From Nostoc sp. S13 (GTDB lineage: Bacteria > Cyanobacteriota > Cyanobacteriia > Cyanobacteriales > Nostocaceae): a stretch of DNA of 64,000 bases. Where the stretch lies: NCBI RefSeq assembly GCF_029379315.1, contig NZ_JAQYWQ010000001.1:1-64000 (forward strand). Reading direction: 5' to 3'. Below the pieces are notes generated by a model. The model was not told the DNA's origin. It did no database searches and was given only the letters and a program-made list of their open reading frames with translations. Every line of letters starts with the position of its first letter. Within the stretch, counting starts at the first letter, position 1. The translations under genes and the position numbers were made by a program. Positions 27,070 through 36,445 of this stretch are shown one piece after another.

Positions 27070-28014
27070 TTAACGCGACCGAATAACACGAGGAGCTGCG
27101 TAAACTGAAAGCGGAGCCACCTCACATCCCTCCTCTGTTAACTCCCTTGGATTTAAGGAAAGATCATACACTCCTGACCACACTGCCCCAAATACATCAG
27201 CCAATTTTAACATTTGGGAAAAACTTGTTAGTCCCCATGCTGAAGAATTCCTCTGCAAGAGTAAGACTTGCCAAGTTACGGGAATTCCACCTGTACCGTT
27301 ATATGCTCCTGATAAAGCACCAGTAATTGCAGCTGTAGCTTGTGAGGTTAGAGGTGTCGCATCTTGTACTTTAAAATTGCCATTGCGAGTAGCCCGCAAA
27401 ACCGCAAGACGAAAATCTTCCAAGGTACTCAAAAAACAGTAGAATGCCATCGGAATAATGTTACTGAGTTTTTCTTCCTTAGCAAACTCAGCTTCCGCAC
27501 TTGACAATCCAGCCCCTTGCTCTAATAAATTCTGGACTCTTAATAAATTTTTTGGTATTGATGTCGGTGTTTCTCCGATAAAAGTAATTATTTGCGGTAT
27601 GAGGGTTAAGGGGTCGAGTTTTTCAGTTAGGGCAAGAGCGATCGCATATCCTACTGCTAGTGTTCCATCCCGTACTACTGGGTCATCCTCCCAGATTTTT
27701 AGTACATGCAGCAAGTTTTGTCGGAGCTTAATTGGATTTTCGTGAAAAAAAAGTGCTACTGGCAGTGTGGCAATAATTATTTTGATTGATATATCATCAG
27801 TTGTTACTAAATGAAGAGATTCTTGTTGCTGACGCCCTATCCAATCATCTAAATCTAATCTACCCAACGCAATCAAACTCTGGGTACCCAGAACCGCCAT
27901 TCTACCCAAATCTAAGTAACTCTGAAACTGTATTTCACCACCAGAGGCTAAACTTTCCCCCAGAAATGCTCCAAACAAAGTACCTTTAAACCGACTTATA
28001 GGAGAGTAACGCAT
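27070..28014 (-). CDS. ADP-ribosylglycohydrolase-fold protein, probably catalytically degenerate
   Basis: 314 residues. The fold is recognised from RFKGTLFGAFLGESLA at the start, the GTLAVGYAIALAL helix and QATAAITGALSGAYNG near 225-242. Active ARH enzymes coordinate two Mg2+ through a DDT-type motif and a D-x-D before the AAxxGAxxGA helix. Here the second site reads TPLTSQATAAITGA without acidic residues, so hydrolase activity is doubtful. It may be a structural or regulatory homologue. ATG at 28012-28014. Downstream of aroQ on the same strand, but separated by tandem palindromes. Confidence 0.75.
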   Translation of the reverse strand: MRYSPISRFKGTLFGAFLGESLASGGEIQFQSYLDLGRMAVLGTQSLIALGRLDLDDWIGRQQQESLHLVTTDDISIKIIIATLPVALFFHENPIKLRQNLLHVLKIWEDDPVVRDGTLAVGYAIALALTEKLDPLTLIPQIITFIGETPTSIPKNLLRVQNLLEQGAGLSSAEAEFAKEEKLSNIIPMAFYCFLSTLEDFRLAVLRATRNGNFKVQDATPLTSQATAAITGALSGAYNGTGGIPVTWQVLLLQRNSSAWGLTSFSQMLKLADVFGAVWSGVYDLSLNPRELTEEGCEVAPLSVYAAPRVIRSR

Positions 28015-28101
28015 GAATTATATAGTTAAAAGTGAGGAGTGAGAAGTTAATGAAAGATTGCTAATTCTTAACTTTAGTACCAACTACCAATTCCTAACTC
28101 C

Positions 28102-28173
28102 TGTACAGACGCGATTAATCGCGTCTCTCCTAACTCTTGTACAGACGCGATTAATCGCGTCTCTCCTAACTCC
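28102..28173. repeat. Two tandem 36-bp units each holding a 20-bp palindrome
   Basis: agacgcgattaatcgcgtct occurs twice, 36 bp apart, joined by ctcctaactcttgtac. The array overlaps the last codons of aroQ, whose C-terminal four residues therefore come from repeat sequence, and it could act as a hairpin terminator for that gene. Confidence 0.75.
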
Positions 28174-28630
28174 TAACTCTTAAATGATTCACTAATGCTT
28201 GTAAGCCCAACAAGTAACTTTGGACGCCAAAACCACTTATTTGCCCGATCGCGACTGGGGCGATGTACGAATGATGGCGAAAATCTTCCCGGCGGTAGAT
28301 ATTACTCAGATGTACTTCTACTGTGGGCAAGTTAACAGCAGCGATCGCATCTCGCAATGCCACACTTGTGTGAGTGTATGCCCCAGCATTAATCAAAATT
28401 CCCTGATATTGTCCTAATGCCCCATGAATAGTATCTACCAAAATTCCTTCATGATTTGACTGCAAAGGAAAAACTTTCGCCTGTAACTTGAATCCTTCTT
28501 CTTCTAACAGGCGGTTAATTTCAGCCAGTGTCAACGAACCATAAATTCCTGGTTCTCGCTGTCCTAGCAAATTTAAGTTTGGCCCATGCAGTGCCAGAAT
28601 GTTTAAGGGTTGCAACGTCGAGTTCAGCAC
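28166..28630 (-). CDS. aroQ: 3-dehydroquinate dehydratase, type II
   Basis: 154 residues from a GTG start. It dehydrates 3-dehydroquinate in the shikimate pathway through a dodecameric type II enzyme. Signatures: [52 protein letters not shown] and [21 protein letters not shown], which include the catalytic Tyr, His and Arg. The extreme C-terminus (RVRS) is read from a tandem repeat. A 46-aa ORF ends 7 bp upstream, suggesting a shared transcript. Confidence 0.95.
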   Translation of the reverse strand: MLNSTLQPLNILALHGPNLNLLGQREPGIYGSLTLAEINRLLEEEGFKLQAKVFPLQSNHEGILVDTIHGALGQYQGILINAGAYTHTSVALRDAIAAVNLPTVEVHLSNIYRREDFRHHSYIAPVAIGQISGFGVQSYLLGLQALVNHLRVRS

Positions 28631-28637
28631 TTTCAGG

Positions 28638-28778
28638 CTAGTGGCGACGGCGCGAGCGATCGTTCACAGGAATCGGAATCAGTTCCGGTTCTGGCTCAAC
28701 CTCTGGCCCTAATAAGCTCTCAATTAGCCTACGCGCTAACTCCTTAAGCTTTTCCAGCACCTTTTCTATATAGTCCAT
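28638..28778 (-). CDS. Small conserved-looking protein (46 aa) upstream of aroQ
   Basis: The ATG at 28776-28778 gives a basic amphipathic helix ([20 protein letters not shown]), a Pro/Glu stretch ([13 protein letters not shown]) and an Arg-rich end NDRSRRRH. It stops 7 bp before the aroQ GTG, so translation may be coupled. No domain is recognised. The regular helix and the tight spacing make it more likely real than chance. Confidence 0.55.
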   Translation of the reverse strand: MDYIEKVLEKLKELARRLIESLLGPEVEPEPELIPIPVNDRSRRRH

Positions 28779-29036
28779 GAACTGACCGCTCCTGAGATAC
28801 TACCTCAATTTTTGATTAACAGGTACGCAGAAAATGGCATATTTTCGCACCTCTGGCTTCCAACCGGGCACAGACACAATCCCGCATTTGGGATATAAGC
28901 CACTTCTAAAACTTGGCGTTGTGCTCTCCCTTACTTTTTAGAGTATCACACTTGCAACGTACCGAACTTCATCCTATCAAGGATGGAGATCAAGGGTCAA
29001 GAGTTAAGGATCAGACTTTGGACTCTTGACTTGCAA

Positions 29037-31688
29037 TTAACTTTCTGCGCCCTTTTTTTTCGCAGTAGTCGTTGATGACTTAGCAGTTGACTTAGATTTG
29101 GAACTCGTTGATTTATTCGTTTTGCGAGTCGATTTTCCCTCCGATGCTTTAGCTGCCAACAAGTTCAGCGCCGCACTCAGCGTTACATCTTCTACCGATT
29201 GACCTTCTGGAATACTCACATTAGTTTTGACATGCTTGATGTAAGGGCCATAGGGGCCATCGTAGATGTTGATTGTTTCGCCGTCGTCTGGATGTGTACC
29301 CAATTCGCGTAAGGCTGCCTTGGACTTGCTGTTGGTGGAACTACGTCCCTTTTTTGGTTCGGACAATAATTCCAATGCACGTTCAAGAGTAATTGTCAAT
29401 ACATTATCAGCAACTTTCAGGGAGCGGTAGTCTTTCCCCTCCTTACCCTGGTCATGAACCACATAAGGGCCAAAGCGCCCCAAACTTGCTTGGATTTTGC
29501 CGCCAGTTACTGGATGAACTCCTAAAGTCCGGGGTAGTGCCAACAGACCAACAGCCATTTCCAGGGTAACGGTTTCTGGAGTGACACCTTTGAGTAAGGA
29601 GGCTTGTTTCGGCTTGGGGTTTTCGTCGGTTTTGTCACCCAATTGGACATAGGGGCCATATGCACCAATTTTCACATAAATCGGTTCACCAGTTTCGGGA
29701 TGCCGACCTACCTGATCTGGGCCTGTGGTTTTTTGTCGCAGCAACACTTCTACCTGTTTGGGGTCGAGGTCAGCTGGTGTCAGGTCTTTGGGAATTGAGG
29801 CGGTGACAACTCCGTTACCATTTTCGACTTCAATGTAAGGGCCATATTTCCCAATGCGGACTCTGGCATCTAGATTCTCTAGTTCCACAGTCCTAGCTTT
29901 GGTGGCATCAATTTGACTTTCTTGTTCTTTGACTAGGGTTTCCAGCCCTTTCTCTCCCAGATAGAATTCCCGCAAGTAGGGTAGCCATTTCGCTTCACCT
30001 GTGGCAATGTCATCGAGGGTTTGCTCCATTTTCGAGGTAAAACTGGGATCTACGATGTCTGGAAAATGTTTTTCCAGCAAGTTGGTGACGGCAAAAGCGG
30101 TGAAGGTGGGAATAAGAGCGTTAGTCACCAATTGGGCATAACCCTTGTCAATAATCGTGCCAATGATGCTGGCATAGGTACTGGGACGACCGATACCTTC
30201 GCTTTCTAAGGTTTTCACCAAAGTCGCTTCGGTGTATCTAGCTGGCGGTTGGGTTTCGTGGCCAACTGCTTCTAGCTCTGTACAATTCGGATGATCTCCC
30301 ACTTTCAGATTCGGCAAAATTACTTCCTGGTCTTCCAGTGCTGCTTCCGGGTCGTCTGAGCCTTCAACGTAGGCACGTAAGTATCCAGGAAATTCAATCC
30401 GTTTGCCAGAAGAACGAAACCCAGCGTCCTCAACTTGCAATTGCACGGTAATTTGAGTTTGGCGTGAATCAGCCATTTGACAAGCGACAGTACGCTTCCA
30501 AATCAAATCGTAAATCGCAAGTTCCCGACCGCCCAAACCAGTTTCTTGAGGGGTACGGAAGCTGCTACCTGCTGGACGAATTGCTTCGTGCGCCTCTTGT
30601 GCGCCTTTGGACTTGGTGGTGTATTGCCGAGGTTGGGGACTGAGGTATTGTTGACCATAGAGCTTTTCTACACAACTACGAGCAGCTGCGATCGCCTGAT
30701 CTGACAAATGCACCGAATCTGTCCGCATATAGGTAATATACCCCTGCTCGTACAAATTCTGGGCAACCCGCATCGTGTCACGGGCTGAGAGGCGTAACTT
30801 CCGGTTAGATTCTTGTTGCAACGTCGAAGTGGTGAACGGTGGCGACGGTTTGCGCGTCACTGGGCGTTCCTCGATGTCGTTAACACTCCAGGTTTTCCCA
30901 GTTAGGCGTTCCTTGAGCGCTACCGCTTCGTCTTCCTTGAGCAACAAGACATTGCGACCTGCGGTAATTTGTCCGGTCGCTGCGTCAAAATCGCTGCCGT
31001 TAGCTATTTTGGTTCCTCCCAATGTTACCAACTGGGCACCAAAGGGGGTTTTTTCCTTTGACAAACTGGCTTTCAAATCCCAGTACGTACCTTCATGGAA
31101 AGCGCGGCGTTGGCGTTCCCTAGTCACTAAAAGTCGCACGGCTACAGATTGGACTCGCCCAGCAGATAATCCCCAGGCGATTTTTTTCCATAGCAAGGGA
31201 GACAAGGTATAACCCACCAACCGATCTAAAATCCGCCGCGTTTCTTGGGCGCGAACCAACTGCTCATCAATATTGCGGCAGTTTTTCAACGCTTTTTTGA
31301 TCGCGTCTTCAGTAATTTCGTGAAACACCATCCGCTTAGTCGGAACTTTTGGCTTCAGCAATTGGTATAAATGCCAACTAATGCTTTCACCTTCCCGGTC
31401 TTCGTCCGTTGCCAGAATCAGTTCATCTACGTCTTTGAGGGCTTCTTTGAGCTGAGTGACAATTTTCTTTTTGTCTTTCGGGACAACATATACCGGTTCA
31501 AAGTCGGCGTCCACATTTACCCCTAGCTGCGCCCATGTTTCGCCCTTGACGGCAGCAGGAATTTCACTAGCCGACTGAGGTAGGTCACGGACATGACCCA
31601 TAGACGCCTCTACCCGATAGCCTGATGGCAAGTAGTTGCGAATGGTACGAGCTTTGGTTGGAGATTCGACGATGACGAGAGTTGACAT
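29037..31688 (-). CDS. topA: DNA topoisomerase I
   Basis: 883 residues, type IA. It relaxes negative supercoils through a 5'-phosphotyrosine intermediate. The TOPRIM domain has [18 protein letters not shown] and [13 protein letters not shown]. The catalytic Tyr lies in [15 protein letters not shown], and [24 protein letters not shown] follows. The C-terminus lacks zinc fingers. Instead it has repeated GRFGPYV / [10 protein letters not shown] modules (from about 610), as in other cyanobacterial TopA, and ends in a Lys/Ser/Thr-rich tail. Monocistronic. ATG at 31686-31688. Confidence 0.96.
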   Translation of the reverse strand: MSTLVIVESPTKARTIRNYLPSGYRVEASMGHVRDLPQSASEIPAAVKGETWAQLGVNVDADFEPVYVVPKDKKKIVTQLKEALKDVDELILATDEDREGESISWHLYQLLKPKVPTKRMVFHEITEDAIKKALKNCRNIDEQLVRAQETRRILDRLVGYTLSPLLWKKIAWGLSAGRVQSVAVRLLVTRERQRRAFHEGTYWDLKASLSKEKTPFGAQLVTLGGTKIANGSDFDAATGQITAGRNVLLLKEDEAVALKERLTGKTWSVNDIEERPVTRKPSPPFTTSTLQQESNRKLRLSARDTMRVAQNLYEQGYITYMRTDSVHLSDQAIAAARSCVEKLYGQQYLSPQPRQYTTKSKGAQEAHEAIRPAGSSFRTPQETGLGGRELAIYDLIWKRTVACQMADSRQTQITVQLQVEDAGFRSSGKRIEFPGYLRAYVEGSDDPEAALEDQEVILPNLKVGDHPNCTELEAVGHETQPPARYTEATLVKTLESEGIGRPSTYASIIGTIIDKGYAQLVTNALIPTFTAFAVTNLLEKHFPDIVDPSFTSKMEQTLDDIATGEAKWLPYLREFYLGEKGLETLVKEQESQIDATKARTVELENLDARVRIGKYGPYIEVENGNGVVTASIPKDLTPADLDPKQVEVLLRQKTTGPDQVGRHPETGEPIYVKIGAYGPYVQLGDKTDENPKPKQASLLKGVTPETVTLEMAVGLLALPRTLGVHPVTGGKIQASLGRFGPYVVHDQGKEGKDYRSLKVADNVLTITLERALELLSEPKKGRSSTNSKSKAALRELGTHPDDGETINIYDGPYGPYIKHVKTNVSIPEGQSVEDVTLSAALNLLAAKASEGKSTRKTNKSTSSKSKSTAKSSTTTAKKKGAES

Positions 31689-32400
31689 GGAAATTTCAAA
31701 AAAAAGAATAGCTACTAAGCTAAACAGTCAAATTGAGTTAATTTTTGCAAATTGTCAAGATAAAAGGTCACGCTTAGGTTGGTGATTTAATCCTCACACA
31801 AACTGCCCGTTAGGGCGAAAATTCGCTTAACTTAGGGTGCAGTCCTTGCTAAAGGATAGGGTAGAGGAACGCTGGATGTGAATTTCCAGCTATTTCAATC
31901 TTTAACTTATCTAACGCATAATTGGCGAGTAAAGTTTTCAAAATACCCCGCAAGAAGTGTAATACGACGATATCTTTTGTCAATGAGGGCAAGGGGAGTT
32001 GGGACGGTAGGGCCCCCTCTAGGGATAAGCAGGGCTGTTTAATTCCATTTCAAACAGGATTTGTCAAGATGGTTAGCGAGAAAATTGTAAGTAAAAGTGA
32101 CCCTGAGATGAACATTTAAGCACTTAAATATCAGTAAGATAGTTCATTTTATCGGCACGCTGGTAACAAAATAACTAATTTTTAATTGCTATAACCCTTG
32201 ATTTTTAAAGCTTTTTAGGGAACGAAACAGCCCTGCTCTAGGGATAAGGGGTAATGGGCAATCGGGGATGAGGGAGATGAGGGAGAAATAACCAATGCCC
32301 AATGTCCAATGCCCAATCCCTAAGAGCTTGTGCCAAAATTAAATCAAACTTAAGAGTAAAAGCGAAGTAGAGTTTGTACCTATCCGCTTGAGGCAAAACT
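31689..32400. other. Repeat-rich intergenic region upstream of topA
   Basis: No credible gene; a 65-aa frame at 31922-32119 is chance coding across repeats. It contains two fragments of the repeat found inside the helicase gene (around 32009-32030 and 32235-32330) and heptamer-like ccaatgc tracts at 32293-32325. The topA promoter presumably lies in the AT-rich 150 bp before 31840. Confidence 0.4.
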
Positions 32401-32694
32401 ATGCAAGCAATTCGTCAAGGTGATGTAATCTTACTACCTGTGTAGCAAATTGAAGGATAAAAAATACCTCACTTAACTTTGGCAGAAGGCGAAGTTACGG
32501 GGCATAAGCATCGCATTACTGAGGGGAACGCAGAATTATACGAAAAAGATAGCACACTCTATTTGCGTGTGTTTTCCGAGTCGGCATTGCTTGCCCATGA
32601 GGAGCATAAAGCTATTTCTATTCCCCAAGGTGATTGGATAGTGAAAATTCAGCGGGAATACGAGCCTCAAGGTTGGCGATATGTCGTTGATTGA
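32401..32694 (+). pseudogene. Small cyanobacterial conserved protein with two early stop codons
   Basis: From ATG 32401 the frame reads MQAIRQGDVILLPV, then TAG, QIEG, TAA, and continues without further stops as PHLTLAEGEVTGHKHRI ... REYEPQGWRYVVD to TGA 32692-32694. The downstream 71 residues keep conserved-looking sequence, so the stops are recent, or the stretch between them was shortened. The family occurs in cyanobacteria beside DUF6745 proteins and its function is unknown. An internal start at 32479 could still give a truncated product. Confidence 0.7.
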
Positions 32695-32800
32695 AAATTT
32701 AACGCTTGAGCAAGAGGCTTTGATTCCAGTTTATCGCCAGAAGTGGAGAGCGATCGCGCTTTCAACTGAGCGGATTGATAAAGAGAAAGCGACAGACTAG
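32681..32800 (+). pseudogene. N-terminal stub of a DUF6745-like protein
   Basis: Starts within the previous frame (14-nt overlap) with MSLIENLTLEQEALIPVYRQ, then KWRAIALSTERIDKEKATD and a TAG. Full-length relatives, as I recall them, have several hundred residues, so only the first 39 remain. The overlap shows that the pair was a translationally coupled operon. Confidence 0.55.
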
Positions 32801-32890
32801 CTAATGTCCCTGAACCTACTACAACATTGGGCTTGCTACCGTTCGGTGTTATGAATGCTGGTTCATTTGTGAAACTGAAATCAAAGTTAG

Positions 32891-32952
32891 TTTAAAATCA
32901 TCTATTTACACTGTTTTAAAAACTAACAATGTCGTTCTCCTTTTAAAATCAA
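32891..32952. repeat. ~60-bp direct repeat, copy 1 (pairs with 33250-33309)
   Basis: tttaaaatcatctatttaca followed by aactaacaatgtc and ttctc occurs at 32891 and again at 33250, with a few mismatches. The second copy adjoins the porin terminator; the first lacks the hairpin. The intervening ~300 bp is dispersed repeat DNA (cgcaaaggacgcaaaggag and the inverted gcgggtttcccgccg near 33056). Confidence 0.65.
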
Positions 32953-33172
32953 TACGCTTGGGTTAAGGCTAAAACTCTTTGTCAAAGTCAATTTTTTCAC
33001 GAACCGCAAAGGACGCAAAGGAGAGGCAGCGCGTTGCGGTGAATCCAGCGCTGTAGGCGGGTTTCCCGCCGTAGGCGACTGGTGAACCCGAAGGGGGGTT
33101 CCCACGCCACTCCCCCCAACGGAGGGAACCTCCGCAAGGGGGTGGCTAAGAGTTGTAGCGACTGCCGTCGCA

Positions 33173-33217
33173 AAGGAAGAGAAGGAAGAGAAGGAAGAGA
33201 AGGAAGAGAAGGAAGAG
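33173..33217. repeat. Nonamer tandem repeat aaggaagag, five copies
   Basis: Five uninterrupted copies of aaggaagag, followed by the dispersed motif aagaaatgcttaactgaact, which is partly shared with 57795-57805. Noncoding. Confidence 0.85.
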
Positions 33218-33307
33218 AAGCAAGAAATGCTTAACTGAACTGTATTGGGTTTAAAATCATCTATTTACACCGTCTGAAAAACTAACAATGTCATTCTCGT
33301 TTTAAAA

Positions 33308-33338
33308 TAAAAACCCAGCATTTTCGCTGGGTTTTTAT
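33308..33338 (-). terminator. Rho-independent terminator of the SLH porin gene
   Basis: An 11-bp stem, aaaaacccagc / gctgggttttt, with loop attttc and T-runs on both strands, lies about 70 bp after the porin stop. It would also work in the opposite direction. Confidence 0.8.
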
Positions 33339-33406
33339 TTTGGAATCATCTAAAAAAGCGAAAGACACAAAGAATTAATTTGCGTCTTCAAGCAAGATTT
33401 TAAAAA

Positions 33407-35026
33407 TTAGAAAGTGAATGTGGTTCTGACTGTACCAATGACGATATCATCGTTGTCATTGTTATGATCTGGCGCTGTTAGCCAGATAACTCCTGGGGTG
33501 ATGCTGATATTGTCACTCAGCTTATATTGATAGAAACCTTCAATGTGATATGAAGTGTCTGGATCTTTGTTGATACCTGCATTGCTGAGGGAACTGCTCA
33601 CACTGGTAACTTTAGGTTCCATACCGACAACAATGCCTGCAATGTTACCTTTTTTACCAAGATCCGGGAAAGCCAGTGTGACGGCATAGTTCCAGATTTC
33701 AGCATCACCAACTGAAAGGACGCGAGCTTTGGTCAAACCAGCCCAACCACCAATCACAAATTTTGAGCTAGGTTGAAAGGATGCTTCTATACCGTAGGAG
33801 TTAGTAGAAGCATTCTGCAATATGTTGTCATTAGCGTTATTGCTACCACCACTACCATTGGCAAAAAAAGTATTTTTGTAGGCGTTAATGTAGGTCAAAC
33901 CAAGGGTAATTTGGTTGCTAGGCTTAACAGTTAACTGCGCCATTGCACCATAAGCACCGTTGAACAGTCCAGACCCTGGCTGAGGGCTAGCAGCATCATT
34001 CGCTAAATACCCCAAGCTTAGTTCAAGGTTATCACTGAACTCGTGTTTTATTCCTATACCAGTACCATTGACTAGATAATAAATTGGATTGCGAGTCCCA
34101 AAATGGGAAAGGGCACCAGTACCACCGTCCCCATCTAGGTACGGGTTGACTGTGTTAGTGAAATCATCAATTGCACCTGCATTTGCTTCCAGGGTGACAC
34201 CTGTTTTCTTACCAAGAGGGAACTGATACAACAGCGCGTCTATGACAACTTGATTATTGTTGTTACCACCAGCAAATCGGAAGTCACCTTCTGGTGTAAA
34301 GGTAGCAGTCTGAGAGAAGGGGTCTAGGTTTGTTGCTTGAAGTCGTGTTCTGAGTAAATCTTCACCTGTGAAACTGGTGTCTAGGTTGAGACGCACCCGG
34401 TTTGCAAGGACAGCATTTTGATTGACTTTTTGACCATTAACTGTATCTCCACTTACGACACTGGCGATCGCTATTACCACTTCCCCATTCAGTTTGGTTG
34501 TGGTTGAGAACCGATTTGCCTCCAATTCAGCAGTGTGTGTTTCTACTGAGTCCACACGACCTCGGAGTGTCGTAAGTTCGGCTGAAAAGTCTTCTCGCAG
34601 CTTTTGTAATGTGGCTAAATCTTGTTTGTTAACTAAATCGCCAGTGGCTGTAGCAATTAGTTCGTTAACGCGATCAAGACAAGCATTCAAACCAGCAGCA
34701 AACTCATATCGCGTTAATGCCCGATTACCACGATAAGTGCTATTTGGGTATCCTGCAATACAGCCATAGCGCTCAACTAAGGATTGCAATGCTTGGAATG
34801 CCCAGTCGGTGGGTTGTACGTCGGAAAATTGAGACACAGAGGTAACTTGCCCTGTTATCTGAACTGGCGCTACGTTCTCAGCTTTTTTGTCTGGATTAGC
34901 TAAAACTTGCGGTTGATTGATTTCAGACGTGCTGGATGTTTCACCTGCAAATGCAGCAGTATTCACAAATAGCATTACACCGCAGACTACTGGAGTAAAT
35001 AGCAGATATTTACAGAATTTTTCCAT
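33407..35026 (-). CDS. SLH-domain outer-membrane porin (iron-uptake porin / OprB family)
   Basis: 539 residues from ATG 35024-35026, chosen because of its strong Shine-Dalgarno (gtgaggagaaaa); a TTG eight codons upstream is less likely. The signal peptide runs to about AAFA-GETSS. An SLH domain (FSDVQPTDWAFQALQSLVER ... RYEFAAGLNACLDR) binds peptidoglycan-linked polymer. A coiled coil (TLQKLREDFSAELTTLRGRV) follows, then a beta-barrel ending in Phe (RTTFTF). This architecture is the major cyanobacterial porin class, some members of which are tied to iron or zinc. It is divergent from znuABC, with a Zur/Fur-like box between them. Confidence 0.9.
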   Translation of the reverse strand: MEKFCKYLLFTPVVCGVMLFVNTAAFAGETSSTSEINQPQVLANPDKKAENVAPVQITGQVTSVSQFSDVQPTDWAFQALQSLVERYGCIAGYPNSTYRGNRALTRYEFAAGLNACLDRVNELIATATGDLVNKQDLATLQKLREDFSAELTTLRGRVDSVETHTAELEANRFSTTTKLNGEVVIAIASVVSGDTVNGQKVNQNAVLANRVRLNLDTSFTGEDLLRTRLQATNLDPFSQTATFTPEGDFRFAGGNNNNQVVIDALLYQFPLGKKTGVTLEANAGAIDDFTNTVNPYLDGDGGTGALSHFGTRNPIYYLVNGTGIGIKHEFSDNLELSLGYLANDAASPQPGSGLFNGAYGAMAQLTVKPSNQITLGLTYINAYKNTFFANGSGGSNNANDNILQNASTNSYGIEASFQPSSKFVIGGWAGLTKARVLSVGDAEIWNYAVTLAFPDLGKKGNIAGIVVGMEPKVTSVSSSLSNAGINKDPDTSYHIEGFYQYKLSDNISITPGVIWLTAPDHNNDNDDIVIGTVRTTFTF

Positions 35027-35263
35027 TTTTCTCCTCACACTAATTTCCAATTCACACCCAAACCACGTTAAAAAAAAACGTGGGGTTTCTAAGAATATTT
35101 CTCAGTAATCTTATCAGAAGTTAGAAAACTTTTTAAGAAAAAAAATCAATAAATCCTAATTATTCAGGGAAAACTAAATTGCAGATAGCTGTACCGTCTG
35201 AAAAAGTTTTGTTGTTACTCATTACACAAGAAACCCAGAATGATATTATGTATCTTGAATGAG

Positions 35264-35279
35264 AATGAGAATTATTATA
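35264..35279. promoter_or_regulatory. Candidate Zur/Fur box between the porin and znuA
   Basis: aatgagaattattata matches 13 of 16 positions of the aatgataatcattatc core of Fur-family boxes and sits in a run of gaatga repeats. It lies about 63 bp upstream of the znuA start and 240 bp from the porin start. Zinc-responsive control by Zur is the natural reading given the genes; it is not proven. Confidence 0.5.
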
Positions 35280-35341
35280 GTATTAAATGCTAGGAATTGT
35301 GACAGAGGCAGAGCAAGCATCCGTTTTCAGGAGAAAACACC

Positions 35342-36355
35342 GTGATTGTGAATTGTAGAGGACTTAGAACAAGTAGGCAAAGAAGCGACATCCTGCCCAT
35401 AATTGCTCTGCTAATGTTGTCAATGGCTACTGGCTGTAGTCAATCGAATCCGAATCAGGGAAGAACTTCCCAACAGTCGCCGCAAGCACAGGAAGCTGCA
35501 TCTACCCCACGGGCGCAGTCGGGAAAAACTAAAGTAGTGACGACATTTTTGCCGATATATTTGTTTACTAAGGCAGTAGCTGGAAATATCGCAGATGTTG
35601 AAATTCTAGTGCCACCTGGTACGGAGGTACATGAATATCAAGCGACACCAGAAAATGTCAAAGCGATCGCGACTACAAATGTGTTAGTAAAAAATGGGTT
35701 AGGTTTGGAGGTATTTCTAGAAAATACTGTCAAAAATGCCCAAAATTCCAAATTAACTGAAATTGATGCTAGTAAAGGTATTAAACCCTTAAATGAAATT
35801 TCACCTGTTGTGAAAACGACGCAACAGGAGAAAGACCACGAACATACCCAAGGTAATCCGCACGTTTGGTTAGATCCAGTTTTGGCTAAACAGCAGGTAA
35901 CTAATATTCGGGATGGATTAATTGCTGCTGACCCAGTGAACAAAGCTACTTATGAAGCGAATGCTGCGGCTTATATTAAAGAATTAGAAAGTTTAAACAG
36001 CGAATTTCAGCAGACTTTGCAGAAAACTCCTAGTTGTACTTTTATTACTTTTCATGATGCGTTTCCATATTTAGCTAAACGTTATAATCTCAAGCAAGTT
36101 GCTGTGGTACAAATTCCCGAAGATCAACTTTCACCAACAGATGTGCAAAATGCAGTCAATGCAGTGAAAAAGTACAAAGTTAAAGCCTTATTTAGTGAAC
36201 CAGGAGTAGATAATAAACTGTTGGTCAGCCTCTCCAAAGACTTGAAGTTAACTTTGCGTCCTCTGGATTCTCTGGAAACTGGCGAAACAGATCCGCAGCA
36301 TTATTTTCAGGCGATGAAATCTAACTTACAAACTCTGCAAACGGCGTGTAAATAA
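35342..36355 (+). CDS. znuA: Zinc ABC transporter substrate-binding lipoprotein
   Basis: 337 residues from a GTG start with aggagaaaaca as Shine-Dalgarno. A lipobox SMATGC (Cys32) predicts a lipoprotein. The cluster A-I fold begins at VVTTFLPIYLFTKAVAG. Metal ligands are His97 (TEVHEYQ), a His-rich loop DHEHTQGNPHVW (165-176) and the C-terminal Glu/Asp in SEPGVDNK. The His-rich loop favours zinc over manganese. First gene of a znuABC operon; a heptamer repeat separates it from znuC. Confidence 0.9.
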   Translation: MIVNCRGLRTSRQRSDILPIIALLMLSMATGCSQSNPNQGRTSQQSPQAQEAASTPRAQSGKTKVVTTFLPIYLFTKAVAGNIADVEILVPPGTEVHEYQATPENVKAIATTNVLVKNGLGLEVFLENTVKNAQNSKLTEIDASKGIKPLNEISPVVKTTQQEKDHEHTQGNPHVWLDPVLAKQQVTNIRDGLIAADPVNKATYEANAAAYIKELESLNSEFQQTLQKTPSCTFITFHDAFPYLAKRYNLKQVAVVQIPEDQLSPTDVQNAVNAVKKYKVKALFSEPGVDNKLLVSLSKDLKLTLRPLDSLETGETDPQHYFQAMKSNLQTLQTACK

Positions 36356-36385
36356 ATTTGTCATTTGTCACTTGTCCTTTGCAAA

Positions 36386-36445
36386 TGATCAATGACTAAT
36401 GACTAATGACCAATGACCAATGACCAATGACTAATGACTAATGAC
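36386..36445 (+). repeat. Heptameric STRR between znuA and znuC
   Basis: About eight aatgact/aatgacc heptamers in a row. They supply out-of-place ATGs in front of the znuC coding region. Confidence 0.85.

Noticed and set aside
31922-32119. 65-aa plus-strand open frame
   Set aside because: It runs through the dispersed ggggccccctct repeat and has no conserved features.
36386-36445. Regular short repeats that could suggest a CRISPR array (also at 16503, 56000, 60120)
   Set aside because: They are contiguous heptamers without spacers, the known STRR type; no cas genes are nearby.
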